From the NCBI GenBank assembly GCA_944322635.1, contig CALUPL010000075.1, forward strand, positions 1 through 56,981: a stretch of 56,981 bases of DNA, given 5' to 3'. Positions 1 through 8,970 of the stretch are shown piece after piece. The notes under the pieces were generated by a model that was not told the origin of the DNA, ran no database searches, and worked only from the letters and a program-made list of their open reading frames with translations. The position numbers were made by a program, and so were the translations under genes. The stretch is from an uncultured Mailhella sp. (GTDB lineage: Bacteria > Desulfobacterota > Desulfovibrionia > Desulfovibrionales > Desulfovibrionaceae). How positions within the stretch are numbered: the first letter of the stretch is position 1; each line of letters begins with the position of its first letter.

Positions 1-165
1 AAGCTCCTTTAGGAGCAGGCTACGAGTCAAAGTACATGGGGGCTTGAACTGTTGAAAAAGAGAGGGCGCCGACCAGAGAAGTTCAAGCCGGCGCCCTTAA
101 GGCGCGAGTAAGTAACAAGCCCTTACAGGGCTGAACAAGCCACCCGTTTTACGGGTGGTCCTGAC
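1..165 (+). mobile_element. Probable right end of an IS200/IS605-type (TnpB) element, truncated by the window edge
   Basis: Four short hairpins lie in a row: GCTCC/GGAGC at 3-16, GGGCGCC/GGCGCCC at 64-96, AGCCCT/AGGGCT at 118-132, and CCACCCGT/ACGGGTGG at 140-158 with a 3-nt loop. The last is followed by GGTCCTGAC-like sequence, which resembles the right ends of IS200/IS605 elements, where the 3' part of tnpB also yields the guide-RNA scaffold. No tnpB reading frame can be confirmed in the bases available. The assignment is from the shape and feel of the sequence, not from a match. Confidence 0.4.
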
Positions 166-537
166 TGTGTCCATGAGCGTCGTGGTCCGAATTGCAGAAG
201 GCCTCTTCTTCGAGGTCTCGTCTTGTTTCGTGAACCTTTGCGGGAGGGCAATGGGAAAACGCAGAGAGCAGTCTTCAGACTCGGCCATGTCCGGAGCTCG
301 ATCTGCCTGAAGCGTCCTTCATGAGGCCGTCAGCGGCCCTTGTGAGGCGGTCTGGAGAGCTGCGGCTGAGGGAAGGGAAAACGGCTGTGCACCGTTGAAA
401 GGCCGTTTGAGGAGGGGAAATACGTGCGGCATATTCCCTTTTGTGTTTCGTTCGGATCTGTCTCGGCGTTCCGTTTGTTCCGAAGGCAGGAAAGGCGTTT
501 CTGCCGGGGCTGAGGCCGGGACACGGCCATGAAAAAA
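166..537. other. Intergenic stretch without a recognisable gene
   Basis: Between the IS-like hairpins and the nrdD terminator there are only short open frames, and none shows a plausible ribosome binding site plus a protein-like composition. If the left element is a TnpB transposon, the first 16-20 bases after about 165 would be its guide segment. Confidence 0.4.
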
Positions 538-566
538 GGCGGGAACGATTCGTGTTCGTTCCCGCC
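532..566 (-). terminator. Rho-independent terminator of the nrdD unit
   Basis: An 11-bp perfect stem (538-548 with 556-566, GGCGGGAACGA and its complement) is followed, on the minus strand, by a run of six T (complement of 532-537). It lies 24 bases beyond the stop codon of the small glycyl-radical-like gene and closes the nrdD unit. Confidence 0.85.
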
Positions 567-589
567 TCTTCCGTGTCTTGTTGTTCGAA

Positions 590-775
590 TTACTTCCAGC
601 TGTCCATGCTGCAATGCTTTACGCGGTCGCGTTCTTCCGCGGCCTTCGCATCATTGAAGCGGTCGAGGGTGCCGACGAGGTAGCCGGTGATGCGGCGGAT
701 ACGCTCGAACTTGACATTGGAACCGACGAGAATCTGATCGGTGGTAGCAGCCACATCGGACTTGCAATGGATCAT
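590..775 (-). CDS. Small glycyl-radical-domain protein, likely second piece of a split NrdD
   Basis: This 61-residue protein carries RRITGYLVGTLDRFN at residues 27-41 followed by K-x-x-E-E-x-x-RVKH at 44-54. That pattern matches the C-terminal glycyl radical segment of class III ribonucleotide reductases (E. coli NrdD: RRVCGYLG, RPFN, then K-x-E-E and RVKH). Gly31 would be the radical site. The gene follows nrdD by 11 bases, and its AAGGAG ribosome binding site overlaps the nrdD stop codon, so the two are probably translationally coupled and made together. The adjacent large protein ends without this segment. I infer that the two chains assemble into one enzyme. An alternative is a YfiD-like spare part that replaces an oxygen-damaged radical domain. 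Confidence 0.75.
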   Translation of the reverse strand: MIHCKSDVAATTDQILVGSNVKFERIRRITGYLVGTLDRFNDAKAAEERDRVKHCSMDSWK

Positions 776-786
776 GAGAACGCTCC

Positions 787-3075
787 TTAAAGTTTGATAT
801 TCGCAATTTTGTCAGGGGCTTCGCTTTTTTCGTCGCTGGTGCGGCTGTCGCGGATGTATCCCTTGAGCTGTTTCAGAACGGAGAGAGGAATGCCTTCACC
901 GTCGTGTCTGCCGCAACGGGGGCAGACGTCGCCGATGATGCCGGTATAGCCGCATACGGGGTCGCGATCAACGGGATGGTTGATGGAGCCGTAGCCTATA
1001 CCCATTTCCTTCATGGCCTTGACGATGTCTTCAAAGGCCTGAAGGTTGTTGAGCGGGTCGCCGTCCACTTCCACATAGCTGATGTGGCCGCCGTTGGTAA
1101 GGGCGTGGTAGGGCGCTTCAAGACGAATTTTGTTGAAGGCATTGATGGGGAAGTACACCGGAACATGGAAGGAGTTGGTGTAGTAATCCCTGTCGGTGAT
1201 GCCGGGAATGTTGCCGAAGAGCTTGCGGTCGTACTTGACGAAGCGGCCGGCGAGGCCTTCGGCGGGAGTGGCGATGACGGTGAAGTTGAGGCCGGTTTCC
1301 TCGCCCTTGGCGTCGGAGCGCTCGCGGATGGTGCGTACGATGCGCAGGCCGAGTTCCTGAGCTTCCTCGGATTCACCGTGATGAACGCCGATAAGAGCCT
1401 TGAGGCATTCGGCAAGACCGATGAAGCCGGTGGTCAGCGTGCCGTGCTTGAGCACTTCGCCCACTTCGTCGTTGGGGGCCAGCTCGTCGGAATCCAGCCA
1501 GATGCCCTGTCCCATGAGGAAGGGGTAGTTGCGGCAGCGCTTGTGGCTCTGAATTTCAAAGCGTTCGAGCAGCTGGCCGAACACGAGGTCGATCTTTTCG
1601 TTGAGTTCCTCGAAGAAGCCTTCCACGTCGCCGCGGTGTTTGAGGCCGAGGCGTGGCAGGTTGATGGACGTGAACGACAGATTGCCGCGGCCGAAGGTGG
1701 TTTCTCTTTCGGGATCATAGCGGTTGGCCATGACGCGGGTGCGGCAGCCCATGTAGGCGACTTCATGGTTGGGATCGTTGCCCTTGAGATACGGGGCATT
1801 GAAGGGGGCATCCATGAAGGAGAAGTTCGGGAACAGGCGCTTGGCCGACACGCGGCAGGCCAGCTTGAACATATCGTAGTTGGGATCTTCGGGATTGAAG
1901 CTGTAGCCCTCGCGCACCTTGAAGATGTGGATGGGGAAAATGGGCGTTTCGCCGTTTCCGAGGCCGGCATCTTCGGCGAGCAGCGTGTTCTTGATGACCA
2001 TGCGGCCTTCGGGCGTGGTGTCCGTGCCGTAGTTGATGGAGCTGAAGGGCACCTGTGCGCCTGCACGGCTGTGCATGGTGTTCAGGTTGTGGATCAGGCC
2101 TTCCATGGCCTGATAGGTGTCCTTGTCGGTTTTGGCGACGGCCTTGTCGATGACGTGAGAGGCTTCCTTTTCGGAGAGCTTCGTCATGAGCTGCTCCTTC
2201 ACGAAGGCAAGTCCTTCCTCATTGAGGATGGAACGGAAGGAAGCGTACTCTCCGGTGGGGAAGGCGTATTTGCGCAGCACGCCCTTCAGTTCCTTGCGGA
2301 AGTCTTCCGGAGCATCGCGCATGTCGAGGGCGAGATCGACGTTCTTGATGAAGCTGCGCGCCACGCCCGGAGCGAGACCGTACTCGAAGTTCGGAATGCT
2401 CTGGCCGCCGTGCTGGTCGTTCTGGTTGGACTGAATGGCAATGCAGGCAAGGGCGCTCGCGCACTGAATGCTGTTGGGTTCGCGCAAAAAGCCGTGGCCG
2501 GTGTTGAAGCCGCCGTTGAAGAGCTTTTTGATGTCGATCTGACAGCAGGTCGTGGTGAGGGACAGAAAGTCCAGATCGTGAATGTGGATGTCGCCTTCCT
2601 CGTGGGCGCGGCTGTATTCGGGCGAGAGCAGGTAGTTCTTGTAGAACGCCTTGGCGGCCTCGCTGCCGTAGCGGAGCATGGTGCCCATGGGGGTGTCGCC
2701 GTCGATGTTGGCGTTTTCGCGCTTGAGGTCGAGCTCCTTGGCGTCGGTGAAGGACAGGTCCTTCAGCGTGTTCATGAGCCTGGTCTTCATTTCGCGCACG
2801 CGGGTGCGTTCATTGCGATAGAGAATGTAGGCCTTGGCCGTGCGGGCATGGCCGGCTTCAATGAGAACCTTTTCCACCAGATCCTGCACATGTTCCACGT
2901 CAGGGGTGTCGTCACCTTCGGTCTCAAGCATGTCGAGCACCTGATCGGCAAGGTTGCGGGACATGGCACGATCGGTGCCGCCCTGGGCCTTGGCCGCTCG
3001 GAAGATAGCCTCGTCTATCTTGGCGATGTCGAAGGGGACTATTCTAGAGTCGCGTTTCTTGATGAAGCGAATCAT
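787..3075 (-). CDS. nrdD: Anaerobic (class III) ribonucleoside-triphosphate reductase, catalytic chain
   Basis: This 762-residue protein reduces ribonucleoside triphosphates to deoxy forms under anoxia in the cytoplasm, using a glycyl radical made by NrdG (not in the window). An ATP-cone allosteric domain occupies about residues 1-95. The catalytic barrel follows, with conserved text such as EGDIHIHDLD. The C-terminus holds the zinc-binding cysteines in CGYTG (about 708) and CPRCG (about 718-722). After these the usual RxxGYLG...RFN...RVKH radical loop is absent; only a weak LKGYIRDS (Gly about 739) remains. The next gene downstream encodes the missing motif. The start is ATG with GAGG about 10 bases upstream. 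Function is secure; the split arrangement is inferred. Confidence 0.93.
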   Translation of the reverse strand: MIRFIKKRDSRIVPFDIAKIDEAIFRAAKAQGGTDRAMSRNLADQVLDMLETEGDDTPDVEHVQDLVEKVLIEAGHARTAKAYILYRNERTRVREMKTRLMNTLKDLSFTDAKELDLKRENANIDGDTPMGTMLRYGSEAAKAFYKNYLLSPEYSRAHEEGDIHIHDLDFLSLTTTCCQIDIKKLFNGGFNTGHGFLREPNSIQCASALACIAIQSNQNDQHGGQSIPNFEYGLAPGVARSFIKNVDLALDMRDAPEDFRKELKGVLRKYAFPTGEYASFRSILNEEGLAFVKEQLMTKLSEKEASHVIDKAVAKTDKDTYQAMEGLIHNLNTMHSRAGAQVPFSSINYGTDTTPEGRMVIKNTLLAEDAGLGNGETPIFPIHIFKVREGYSFNPEDPNYDMFKLACRVSAKRLFPNFSFMDAPFNAPYLKGNDPNHEVAYMGCRTRVMANRYDPERETTFGRGNLSFTSINLPRLGLKHRGDVEGFFEELNEKIDLVFGQLLERFEIQSHKRCRNYPFLMGQGIWLDSDELAPNDEVGEVLKHGTLTTGFIGLAECLKALIGVHHGESEEAQELGLRIVRTIRERSDAKGEETGLNFTVIATPAEGLAGRFVKYDRKLFGNIPGITDRDYYTNSFHVPVYFPINAFNKIRLEAPYHALTNGGHISYVEVDGDPLNNLQAFEDIVKAMKEMGIGYGSINHPVDRDPVCGYTGIIGDVCPRCGRHDGEGIPLSVLKQLKGYIRDSRTSDEKSEAPDKIANIKL

Positions 3076-3405
3076 AAACTCTGCAACCTCTGATGAGATG
3101 AAAATTCCTGGGGATCCAGGGGTGTGCGCCGAATGCTCGGCTTGCTGGCAACGGCGCGATTATACAGACAAAAAAACTCGGGTTCCATACCTTTGGACAG
3201 CATTTTTCCGTACTGTCCCAAGCCGTTTGGGTATTTTTTTTCCGACCCGAGAAGAAGAGCCTAGCCTGCCGGAAGAGGTGGGTCAAGCGTCGTTGCGAAA
3301 AGAACTGAGGCTTATCCGATACTCTTGCCATGAGATTCGTCTGAGGGCGCGGCTCCGGAGCGGCTCAAAAATTTTTTTGTGCAGGAAGCGGCCGCAAAGG
3401 AGCTC
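3076..3405. other. Divergent intergenic region between nrdD and the rimP operon
   Basis: No gene is seen. There is a short palindrome CCTGG-GGAT-CCAGG near 3107-3120 and a longer imperfect inverted repeat, TTGGACAG/CTGTCCCAA, around 3190-3222. Either could be a regulator site for nrdD. No clear NrdR box was found. Confidence 0.4.
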
Positions 3406-3434
3406 TTGACAATGCATTCCGTCGCGGGTAAAAC
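3406..3434 (+). promoter_or_regulatory. Sigma-70-type promoter for rimP-nusA-ylxR-infB
   Basis: TTGACA at 3406-3411 is a perfect -35 element. A 17-base spacer follows, then TAAAAC at 3429-3434 as the -10. The predicted start is near 3441, which leaves a leader of about 120 bases before rimP. Confidence 0.6.
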
Positions 3435-3515
3435 GTCTTCACGCAGTGGAAGGCGAGGTTCGTTCCGGTTCTTGCCTTTCTACATCCTGATGCACCGCAC
3501 AAGGCGGTTCTGGTA

Positions 3516-3545
3516 GGGTGGCCTGACGACGGCCTCCCTTTTTTT
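3516..3545 (+). terminator. Leader terminator / possible attenuator ahead of rimP
   Basis: GGGTGGCC at 3516-3523 pairs with GGCCTCCC at 3531-3538 (one mismatch) and is followed directly by seven T. It sits between the predicted promoter and the rimP start at 3565, so transcripts of the operon must read through it. A second small hairpin, ACCGC/GCGGT, lies just upstream near 3494-3508. This arrangement suggests attenuation or a short leader RNA. Confidence 0.65.
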
Positions 3546-3564
3546 ATTATATAAGGTATGATAC

Positions 3565-4194
3565 ATGGGAAAAGGTCTTTCTCCTGAACAGCTCGTTCGT
3601 CGCGTACGCGAGGCGGCCGAGCCTGTCATCGCGTCGTTCGGCCTGATGCTCTGGGGCATCGAGGTCGTGGCCGGCGGGCGCACGGTGGTGCGCGTGTATG
3701 TGGATGCTCCGGCCGGCAGCGCGGCTGCGGAAGGCGGCAGCGGCGAGGACGGCGTGCTGGAAGGCGTGTCCGTGGATCAGTGCGCGGAAATCTCGCGCAT
3801 GGTGGGACTTGCCCTCGAGGTTGACGAAGTGTTTGCCGACGCGTGGGTGCTGGAAGTTTCATCCCCCGGCATGGACAGATTGTTTTTCAATCCCTCTCAG
3901 CTTGCTCCCTATGCCGGGCGCGAGATTGACGTTACGCTTGTCGATCCGCATCCCGACATTGCCGGAAGACGCAAGTTCAGAGGGCCGCTTGTGAGCGTTT
4001 CGGGCGACGCATTCGTCATGGAGGTGCTGCTTGCGCCTGCCGACGGGGAAAAGCCCGCTCCTTCCAATGTTTCCATTCGATGGGACTGGGTGAGAAAGGC
4101 GCGCCTTGTCCCTGTTTTTCCTGACACCAGCAAGCCCGGAGCCGGAAAGAACGCGAAAAAGGCGGCCGGCAAAGGCGGAGGTAAGCAAGCATGA
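3565..4194 (+). CDS. rimP: Ribosome maturation factor RimP
   Basis: RimP binds the 30S subunit during late assembly of the small ribosomal subunit. The 209-residue protein shows the family text SVDQCAEISR...VGLALEVDE and the hallmark WVLEVSSPGMDR, then the SH3-like C-terminal domain. It is longer than the usual 150-160 residues because of an acidic/Gly insert around residues 50-65 and a Lys/Gly/Ala-rich tail. Its stop overlaps the nusA start (ATGA at 4191), so the two are translationally coupled. Gene order rimP-nusA-ylxR-infB is the classical conserved one. ATG is preceded by an AAGG-type site. Confidence 0.93.
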   Translation: MGKGLSPEQLVRRVREAAEPVIASFGLMLWGIEVVAGGRTVVRVYVDAPAGSAAAEGGSGEDGVLEGVSVDQCAEISRMVGLALEVDEVFADAWVLEVSSPGMDRLFFNPSQLAPYAGREIDVTLVDPHPDIAGRRKFRGPLVSVSGDAFVMEVLLAPADGEKPAPSNVSIRWDWVRKARLVPVFPDTSKPGAGKNAKKAAGKGGGKQA

Positions 4195-5471
4195 GCCTGG
4201 AACTGAAGAAAGCCATTGAACAGATCAGCAAGGACAGAGGGCTGGATCGCGATATGCTCATCAGCACGCTTGAGGAAGCCGTGCGCACGTCCGTGACCCG
4301 CAAGTACGGCGACGATCTGGACGTGGAAGTGCATTACAGCGACGACACCGGCGACATCGAGGTGTTCCAGTTCAAGTTCGTCGTGGATGAGGTTGAGGAT
4401 CCCCTTACGCAGATTTCCCTGGAGGATGCCCGTCAGCACGATCCTTCCATTCAGATCGATGACGAAATGGGCTTCCGGCTCAAGGTGGAGGATCTCGGCC
4501 GCATTGCCGCTCAGTCCGCCAAGCAGGTGATCATTCAGCGTATGCGCGACGCCGAGCAGGAACTCATCTATGAAGAGTTCAAGGATCGTGTGGGCGAAAT
4601 CGTAAGCGGCATGGTACAGCGTCGCGACAAGGGCGGCTGGGTCATCAATCTCGGTCGTACCGAAGCGCTGCTGCCCCGTGAGGAACAGATTCCCAGAGAG
4701 CATTACAAGCGCAACGACCGCATTCAGGCGCTCATCATCGACGTGCGCCGCGAAGGTCGCGGGCCGCAGGTCATCATTTCCCGTGCGCATCGTGACTACA
4801 TGGCCGCGCTGTTCCGTCGTGAAGTGCCGGAAGTGGACGACGGCAGCGTGCAGATCATGGGTGTGGCCCGTGATCCCGGTTCCCGCGCCAAGGTGGCCGT
4901 GCTTTCCCGTGAGCGTGACATCGATGCCGTGGGCGCCTGCGTGGGCGTGCGCGGTTCCCGAATTCAGAACATAGTGCAGGAGCTGCACGGCGAGCGTATC
5001 GACATCGTGGTGTGGAGCCCCGATATCACCACCTACGCGCGCAATGCTCTGGCTCCCGCCATTGTGTCCCGCATCAACGTGGATGAGGCTTCCAACCTTC
5101 TGGAAGTCACCGTGCCGGACGATCAGCTTACCAACGCCATCGGCCGCAAGGGGCAGAACGTCAAGCTGGCCGCAAAGCTCCTCGGCTGGAAAATCGATAT
5201 TTTCACCGAGTCCCGCTATCATGAAGCCAACGCCGCCGGCCGTGGTCTGGAACAGGTGGCCAGCGTGGCCGAGATTCCCGTGGACAGACTGATGGAAGCC
5301 GGTTTCCGTTCTCTCGACGCCCTGCGCGCCGCCTCGGACGAGGAACTTGCCGAAAAGCTCGAACTTACCTCCGCGCGCATTGCCGATCTGCGTGCCGCCG
5401 TGAACTTCCTCAGCCCCGTGGTGGAAGGCGAAGCCGAAGCAGAGGAAAAAACGGAATCCGGCGAGGAATAG
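4191..5471 (+). CDS. nusA: Transcription termination/antitermination factor NusA
   Basis: NusA binds RNA polymerase and nascent RNA and modulates pausing, termination and antitermination. The 426-residue protein has the N-terminal polymerase-binding domain (about 1-130), an S1 domain (GEIVSGMVQRRDKGGWVIN, about 135-200) and two KH domains, with GVRGSRIQNIVQEL and the second KH at AIGRKGQNVKLAAKL. A short helix-hairpin-helix-like tail and an acidic C-terminus follow. The duplicated acidic repeats of E. coli NusA (495 residues) are absent, as in many non-enterobacteria. It overlaps rimP by 4 bases and is 3 bases from ylxR. Confidence 0.96.
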   Translation: MSLELKKAIEQISKDRGLDRDMLISTLEEAVRTSVTRKYGDDLDVEVHYSDDTGDIEVFQFKFVVDEVEDPLTQISLEDARQHDPSIQIDDEMGFRLKVEDLGRIAAQSAKQVIIQRMRDAEQELIYEEFKDRVGEIVSGMVQRRDKGGWVINLGRTEALLPREEQIPREHYKRNDRIQALIIDVRREGRGPQVIISRAHRDYMAALFRREVPEVDDGSVQIMGVARDPGSRAKVAVLSRERDIDAVGACVGVRGSRIQNIVQELHGERIDIVVWSPDITTYARNALAPAIVSRINVDEASNLLEVTVPDDQLTNAIGRKGQNVKLAAKLLGWKIDIFTESRYHEANAAGRGLEQVASVAEIPVDRLMEAGFRSLDALRAASDEELAEKLELTSARIADLRAAVNFLSPVVEGEAEAEEKTESGEE

Positions 5472-5474
5472 AGC

Positions 5475-5714
5475 ATGGAGAACTGGCAGGGACCCGTACG
5501 CATGTGTGTCGTGTGCAGACGGCGCTTTGCCAAGTCGCAGCTCCTGCGTCATGTGTCTGTCCCAGAAGGCGCCGCCGGAAACGGGCTTGAAGCAGATGAA
5601 GCTCAGACAAGGCCGGGAAGAGGCTGGTATGTGTGCGACGACCCGGCTTGCCGGGCGCGTTTTGCGGGCATGAAATTCAGGCGCAAATCTCACAAGGGGA
5701 GAAAGAATGGATAA
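5475..5714 (+). CDS. ylxR: YlxR-family (DUF448) RNA-binding/nucleoid protein
   Basis: A small basic protein of 79 residues with the family signature [10 protein letters not shown] near the start and GRGWYVC...C in the C-terminal half, giving two CxxC-like pairs. YlxR proteins sit almost always between nusA and infB, as here. Reported roles vary between RNA binding and global transcriptional control. It begins 3 bases after nusA and overlaps the start of infB by 8 bases, so its translation is probably coupled to both. Confidence 0.88.
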   Translation: MENWQGPVRMCVVCRRRFAKSQLLRHVSVPEGAAGNGLEADEAQTRPGRGWYVCDDPACRARFAGMKFRRKSHKGRKNG

Positions 5715-8700
5715 GATAAAGATAAAGGATGCCGCGCTCGAACAGGGCATGAAGCCCGAAGAGCTGGTGGCCCGCCTGCGCGAGGCCGGGATAGAAAAGA
5801 CGGTCAAAGGTTCCATCTCCCCGGAAGAATACGAAAAAGTCAAGGTTAAAAAGTCGGAGGCCTCTGTGGAAGTTGTCCGCAAAGACGTTATTATACGTCG
5901 TCGTTCCAAGCCGGCAGCGGCGGAAGCTCCTGCCGCTCCCGTAGTCGAAGAGAAGGCCGCGGCTCCTGTCGCCGCGGCGGAAGCCCCCGCTGTTCCTGCA
6001 ACCGGAGCCGCGGATCAGAAGAGCGCGCCCGCCGCGGAAAAGGCCCCCAAAAAGGCCAGAGCTCCCCGTGAGTCCGCAGCACCCGTGGCGCGCATAGTGC
6101 GTCCGGCCCGCGTCGTGACGCCGGAACCCGCAGCTGCGGCTGTGGAGGCTCCTTCTGCCAAGGTGGTGGAAAAGCCGGTTGAAAAGCCTGCTCAGGTCAG
6201 AAAGGCGGTGGAGAAGCCCGTTGACGAAGTAAAGGCTGCGGAGAATTCCGAAGCCGGAGCCGTGGCGGAAAAAACTGCCGACAAGGCTCCCCGTGCCCGC
6301 AAGGTGGAAGTTCCCGCGGCGCGCATCGTTTCGCCCCGTCCCGCTGCGGTGGTGACTCCCGCTGCGCAGGAAGAAAAGCCGGAACCCAAGGCTGCCGCTG
6401 CCGAAGCTCCGAAGGCCGAGAAGCCCCGCAGAGCTCCCGCCGCCTCCGCCGAACCGGAAGGTTCCTCTCAGCCCAGTCTTCTGCCTCCCGTGCAGGAACG
6501 CCGTCATGTTTCCGAGGAGAACGAGGGCGATGAAGGTCGCAGAAAGCCGCAGTCCGCGGCTGAAGGTGCTCCCCGCGTGCGCGTGATTTCCCGTCCCGAT
6601 CCCTCTCAGGCCCGCATCATTCGTCCCGCGTCGCCTTCGGAGGGCCGTCCTTCCCGTGACGGCGACAGCCGACGTGACGGAGGACGTCGCGACAACAACC
6701 GCAGCGCCCGTCCCGACGCACGCGAAGGTCGCGACGGTGACAACCGCGACAATCGCCGTTCCGGCGGCAATCGTCCTTCCGGCAATCGTCCGGCGGGTCG
6801 TTCGTCCGGCGGCGCTTCCTTTACGCCCCCCTTCGGGCAGCAGCCTCCCATGGACAATGAGCAGAGCCGCAAGAAGCGTAACAACAAGAATCGCCGCACG
6901 ACCGACTTCCCGCAGGATTCCGACGATTTCAGCCGTCGTCACGGCGGACCCGACATGGATGACGACGAAGGCATGGTGCGTACCCGCCGTTCGCACAAGC
7001 CCAAGAAGCAGCAGCATCAGGCTCCGAGTCAGTCCACCCAGCCCATGAAGGCGGCCAAGCGCAAGATACGCGTGGAAGAATCCATACGCGTGGCCGATCT
7101 GGCCCATCAGATGGGCGTAAAGTCCAGCGAAATCATCAAGATTCTGTTCGGACTCGGAGTGATGGCCACCATCAACAACGCGCTCGACATTGATACCGCC
7201 ACGCTCGTGGCTTCGGAATTCGGCTATGAAGTGGAAAAGGTGGGCTTCTCCGAGGAAGACTACCTGGTGCCCACCGTGGTTGATACCCCCGAAATGCTCA
7301 AGCCCCGTCCCCCTGTTGTGACCATCATGGGCCACGTTGACCACGGCAAGACCTCGCTGCTCGACGCCATCCGCAAGACCAGCGTGACCAGCGGCGAAGC
7401 GGGCGGCATCACGCAGCATATCGGCGCTTATCTCGTCAAGACCAAGCGCGGCGACATCGTCTTCCTCGACACCCCCGGTCATGCGGCCTTCACGGCCATG
7501 CGTGCCCGCGGCGCCCAGGTTACCGACCTCGTGGTGCTCGTGGTGGCTGCCGATGACGGCGTCATGGAGCAGACCCGTGAAGCCATCAACCACTCCCGTG
7601 CCGCCGGCGTGCCCATTCTTGTGGCCGTGAACAAAATAGACAAGGAGACCGCCAATCCCGACCGTGTGCTCCGTGAGCTTTCCGAGCTTGGTCTGCAGCC
7701 CGAAGCATGGGGCGGCGATACCGTGGTGGGCATGGTTTCCGCCAAAACCGGCAAGGGTCTCGACGAGCTTCTGGAACTCATTGCCCTCCAGGCTGAAATT
7801 CTGGAACTCAAGGCCAATCCCAACAAGCCTGCCCGCGGTCACGTGGTGGAAGCCAAGCTCGACAAGGGCCGCGGTCCCGTGGCTACCGTGCTGGTGCAGG
7901 AAGGCACGCTCCATCAGGGCGATGTCTTCGTGTGCGGCGTGTTTGCCGGTCGTGTGCGCGCTCTGTTCAATGATCAGGGACGCAAGATCAAGGAAGCCGG
8001 CCCCTCCATGCCCGTGGAAATTCAGGGCTTTGAAGGCGTGCCGGAAGCCGGCGACGAGTTCGTGTGCCTCGAAGACGAAAAGCTGGCCCGCCGCATTGCC
8101 GAATCCCGCGCCACCAAGCTGCGTGAGAAGGAACTGGCCAAGGTGTCCCGCGTGACTCTCGAAAACTTCCTCAAGCAGAGCGCAGACACTCAGGAAGCGC
8201 AGGTGCTCAACGTGGTGCTCAAAGCCGACGTGCAGGGCTCTCTGGAAGCCATTACCGAGTCTCTGCGCAAGCTCAGCACCGACAAGGTCCGCATCGACAT
8301 CATCCATGGCGGCGCCGGTGCCATTTCGGAATCCGACGTCATGCTGGCTGCGGCATCCAACGCCATCATCATCGGCTTCAACGTGCGTCCTACCGCCAAG
8401 GTCAAGGAAGTGGCCGAGCAGGAGCAGGTGGATATCCGCTTCTACGACATCATCTACAAGCTGGTGGACGAGATAAAGAGCGCCATGGCCGGTCTGCTGG
8501 CCCCTGTCTCCAAGGAAGTCTATCTCGGTCAGGCGGAAGTGCGTCAGACCTTCTCCGTGCCCAAGATCGGTCTTATTGCCGGCTGCATGGTTACCGACGG
8601 CAAGATCACCCGTACCGCCAATGTGCGCCTTCTGCGCGACGGCGTGGTGGTTTATACCGGCAAGGTTGCATCCCTCAAGCGTCTCAAGGACGACGCCCGC

Positions 8701-8814
8701 GAAGTGGTGCGCAACCTTGAGTGCGGCGTGGGTCTTGAAAACTTCCACGACATCAAGATCGGCGACATCATCGAAGCTTTTGAAGTGGTGGAAGAAGCAG
8801 CTTCCCTCGACTAA
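5707..8814 (+). CDS. infB: Translation initiation factor IF-2
   Basis: IF-2 is the GTPase that brings initiator tRNA to the 30S subunit and promotes subunit joining. At 1035 residues it is longer than E. coli IF-2 (890). A small N-terminal IF2N-type domain is followed by a very long low-complexity linker (about residues 60-455), first Ala/Pro/Glu/Lys-rich and then Arg/Asp/Gly/Asn-rich. A second IF2N module ([17 protein letters not shown]) precedes the G domain, which has GHVDHGKT near residue 542, DTPGH near 588 and NKID near 642. The tRNA-binding C-terminal domains are complete. A hairpin terminator follows the stop. Confidence 0.97.
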   Translation: MDKIKIKDAALEQGMKPEELVARLREAGIEKTVKGSISPEEYEKVKVKKSEASVEVVRKDVIIRRRSKPAAAEAPAAPVVEEKAAAPVAAAEAPAVPATGAADQKSAPAAEKAPKKARAPRESAAPVARIVRPARVVTPEPAAAAVEAPSAKVVEKPVEKPAQVRKAVEKPVDEVKAAENSEAGAVAEKTADKAPRARKVEVPAARIVSPRPAAVVTPAAQEEKPEPKAAAAEAPKAEKPRRAPAASAEPEGSSQPSLLPPVQERRHVSEENEGDEGRRKPQSAAEGAPRVRVISRPDPSQARIIRPASPSEGRPSRDGDSRRDGGRRDNNRSARPDAREGRDGDNRDNRRSGGNRPSGNRPAGRSSGGASFTPPFGQQPPMDNEQSRKKRNNKNRRTTDFPQDSDDFSRRHGGPDMDDDEGMVRTRRSHKPKKQQHQAPSQSTQPMKAAKRKIRVEESIRVADLAHQMGVKSSEIIKILFGLGVMATINNALDIDTATLVASEFGYEVEKVGFSEEDYLVPTVVDTPEMLKPRPPVVTIMGHVDHGKTSLLDAIRKTSVTSGEAGGITQHIGAYLVKTKRGDIVFLDTPGHAAFTAMRARGAQVTDLVVLVVAADDGVMEQTREAINHSRAAGVPILVAVNKIDKETANPDRVLRELSELGLQPEAWGGDTVVGMVSAKTGKGLDELLELIALQAEILELKANPNKPARGHVVEAKLDKGRGPVATVLVQEGTLHQGDVFVCGVFAGRVRALFNDQGRKIKEAGPSMPVEIQGFEGVPEAGDEFVCLEDEKLARRIAESRATKLREKELAKVSRVTLENFLKQSADTQEAQVLNVVLKADVQGSLEAITESLRKLSTDKVRIDIIHGGAGAISESDVMLAAASNAIIIGFNVRPTAKVKEVAEQEQVDIRFYDIIYKLVDEIKSAMAGLLAPVSKEVYLGQAEVRQTFSVPKIGLIAGCMVTDGKITRTANVRLLRDGVVVYTGKVASLKRLKDDAREVVRNLECGVGLENFHDIKIGDIIEAFEVVEEAASLD

Positions 8815-8825
8815 AGCTCTACTCG

Positions 8826-8852
8826 TGCCGGGGCGAACGGCCCCGGCATTTT
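8826..8852 (+). terminator. Terminator of the rimP-infB operon
   Basis: TGCCGGGGC at 8826-8834 pairs with GCCCCGGCA at 8840-8848, followed by TTTT. It begins 12 bases after the infB stop. The T run is short, so the bidirectional hairpin at 8905 may serve as a back-up. Confidence 0.7.
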
Positions 8853-8904
8853 CCCGTCTTTCGGCAGGATGTTTCCTGAAAAAAGAGGGGAAGTGGAAAC
8901 CATG

Positions 8905-8955
8905 AAAAAAAACAGGCCGGAAAACGGATCATTCCGTTTTCCGGCCTGTTTTTTC
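8905..8955. terminator. Bidirectional terminator between infB and the GRE cluster
   Basis: A long perfect stem around a TCAT loop (loop 8929-8932) is flanked by A6 on the left and T6 on the right, so it can terminate transcription on both strands. It separates the convergent infB operon and the minus-strand GRE activase gene. Confidence 0.9.
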
Positions 8956-8970
8956 ATGAAGAACCGGGCG

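Noticed and set aside
904..3093. Long open frame antisense to nrdD
   Set aside because: It is a mirror of a high-GC gene with biased third positions. It has no protein-like motifs and no sensible start site.
3435..3515. tRNA gene in the rimP leader, as in E. coli metY
   Set aside because: No cloverleaf, T-loop GTTCRA or CCA end could be drawn.
3909..5909. Long antisense frame over nusA and ylxR
   Set aside because: It overlaps three well-recognised genes on the other strand and shows His/Ala/Gly-rich filler typical of shadow frames.
5677..8748. Antisense frame of more than 1000 codons over infB
   Set aside because: Composition is Gly/Arg/His-rich and follows the codon bias of infB; no known domain is visible.
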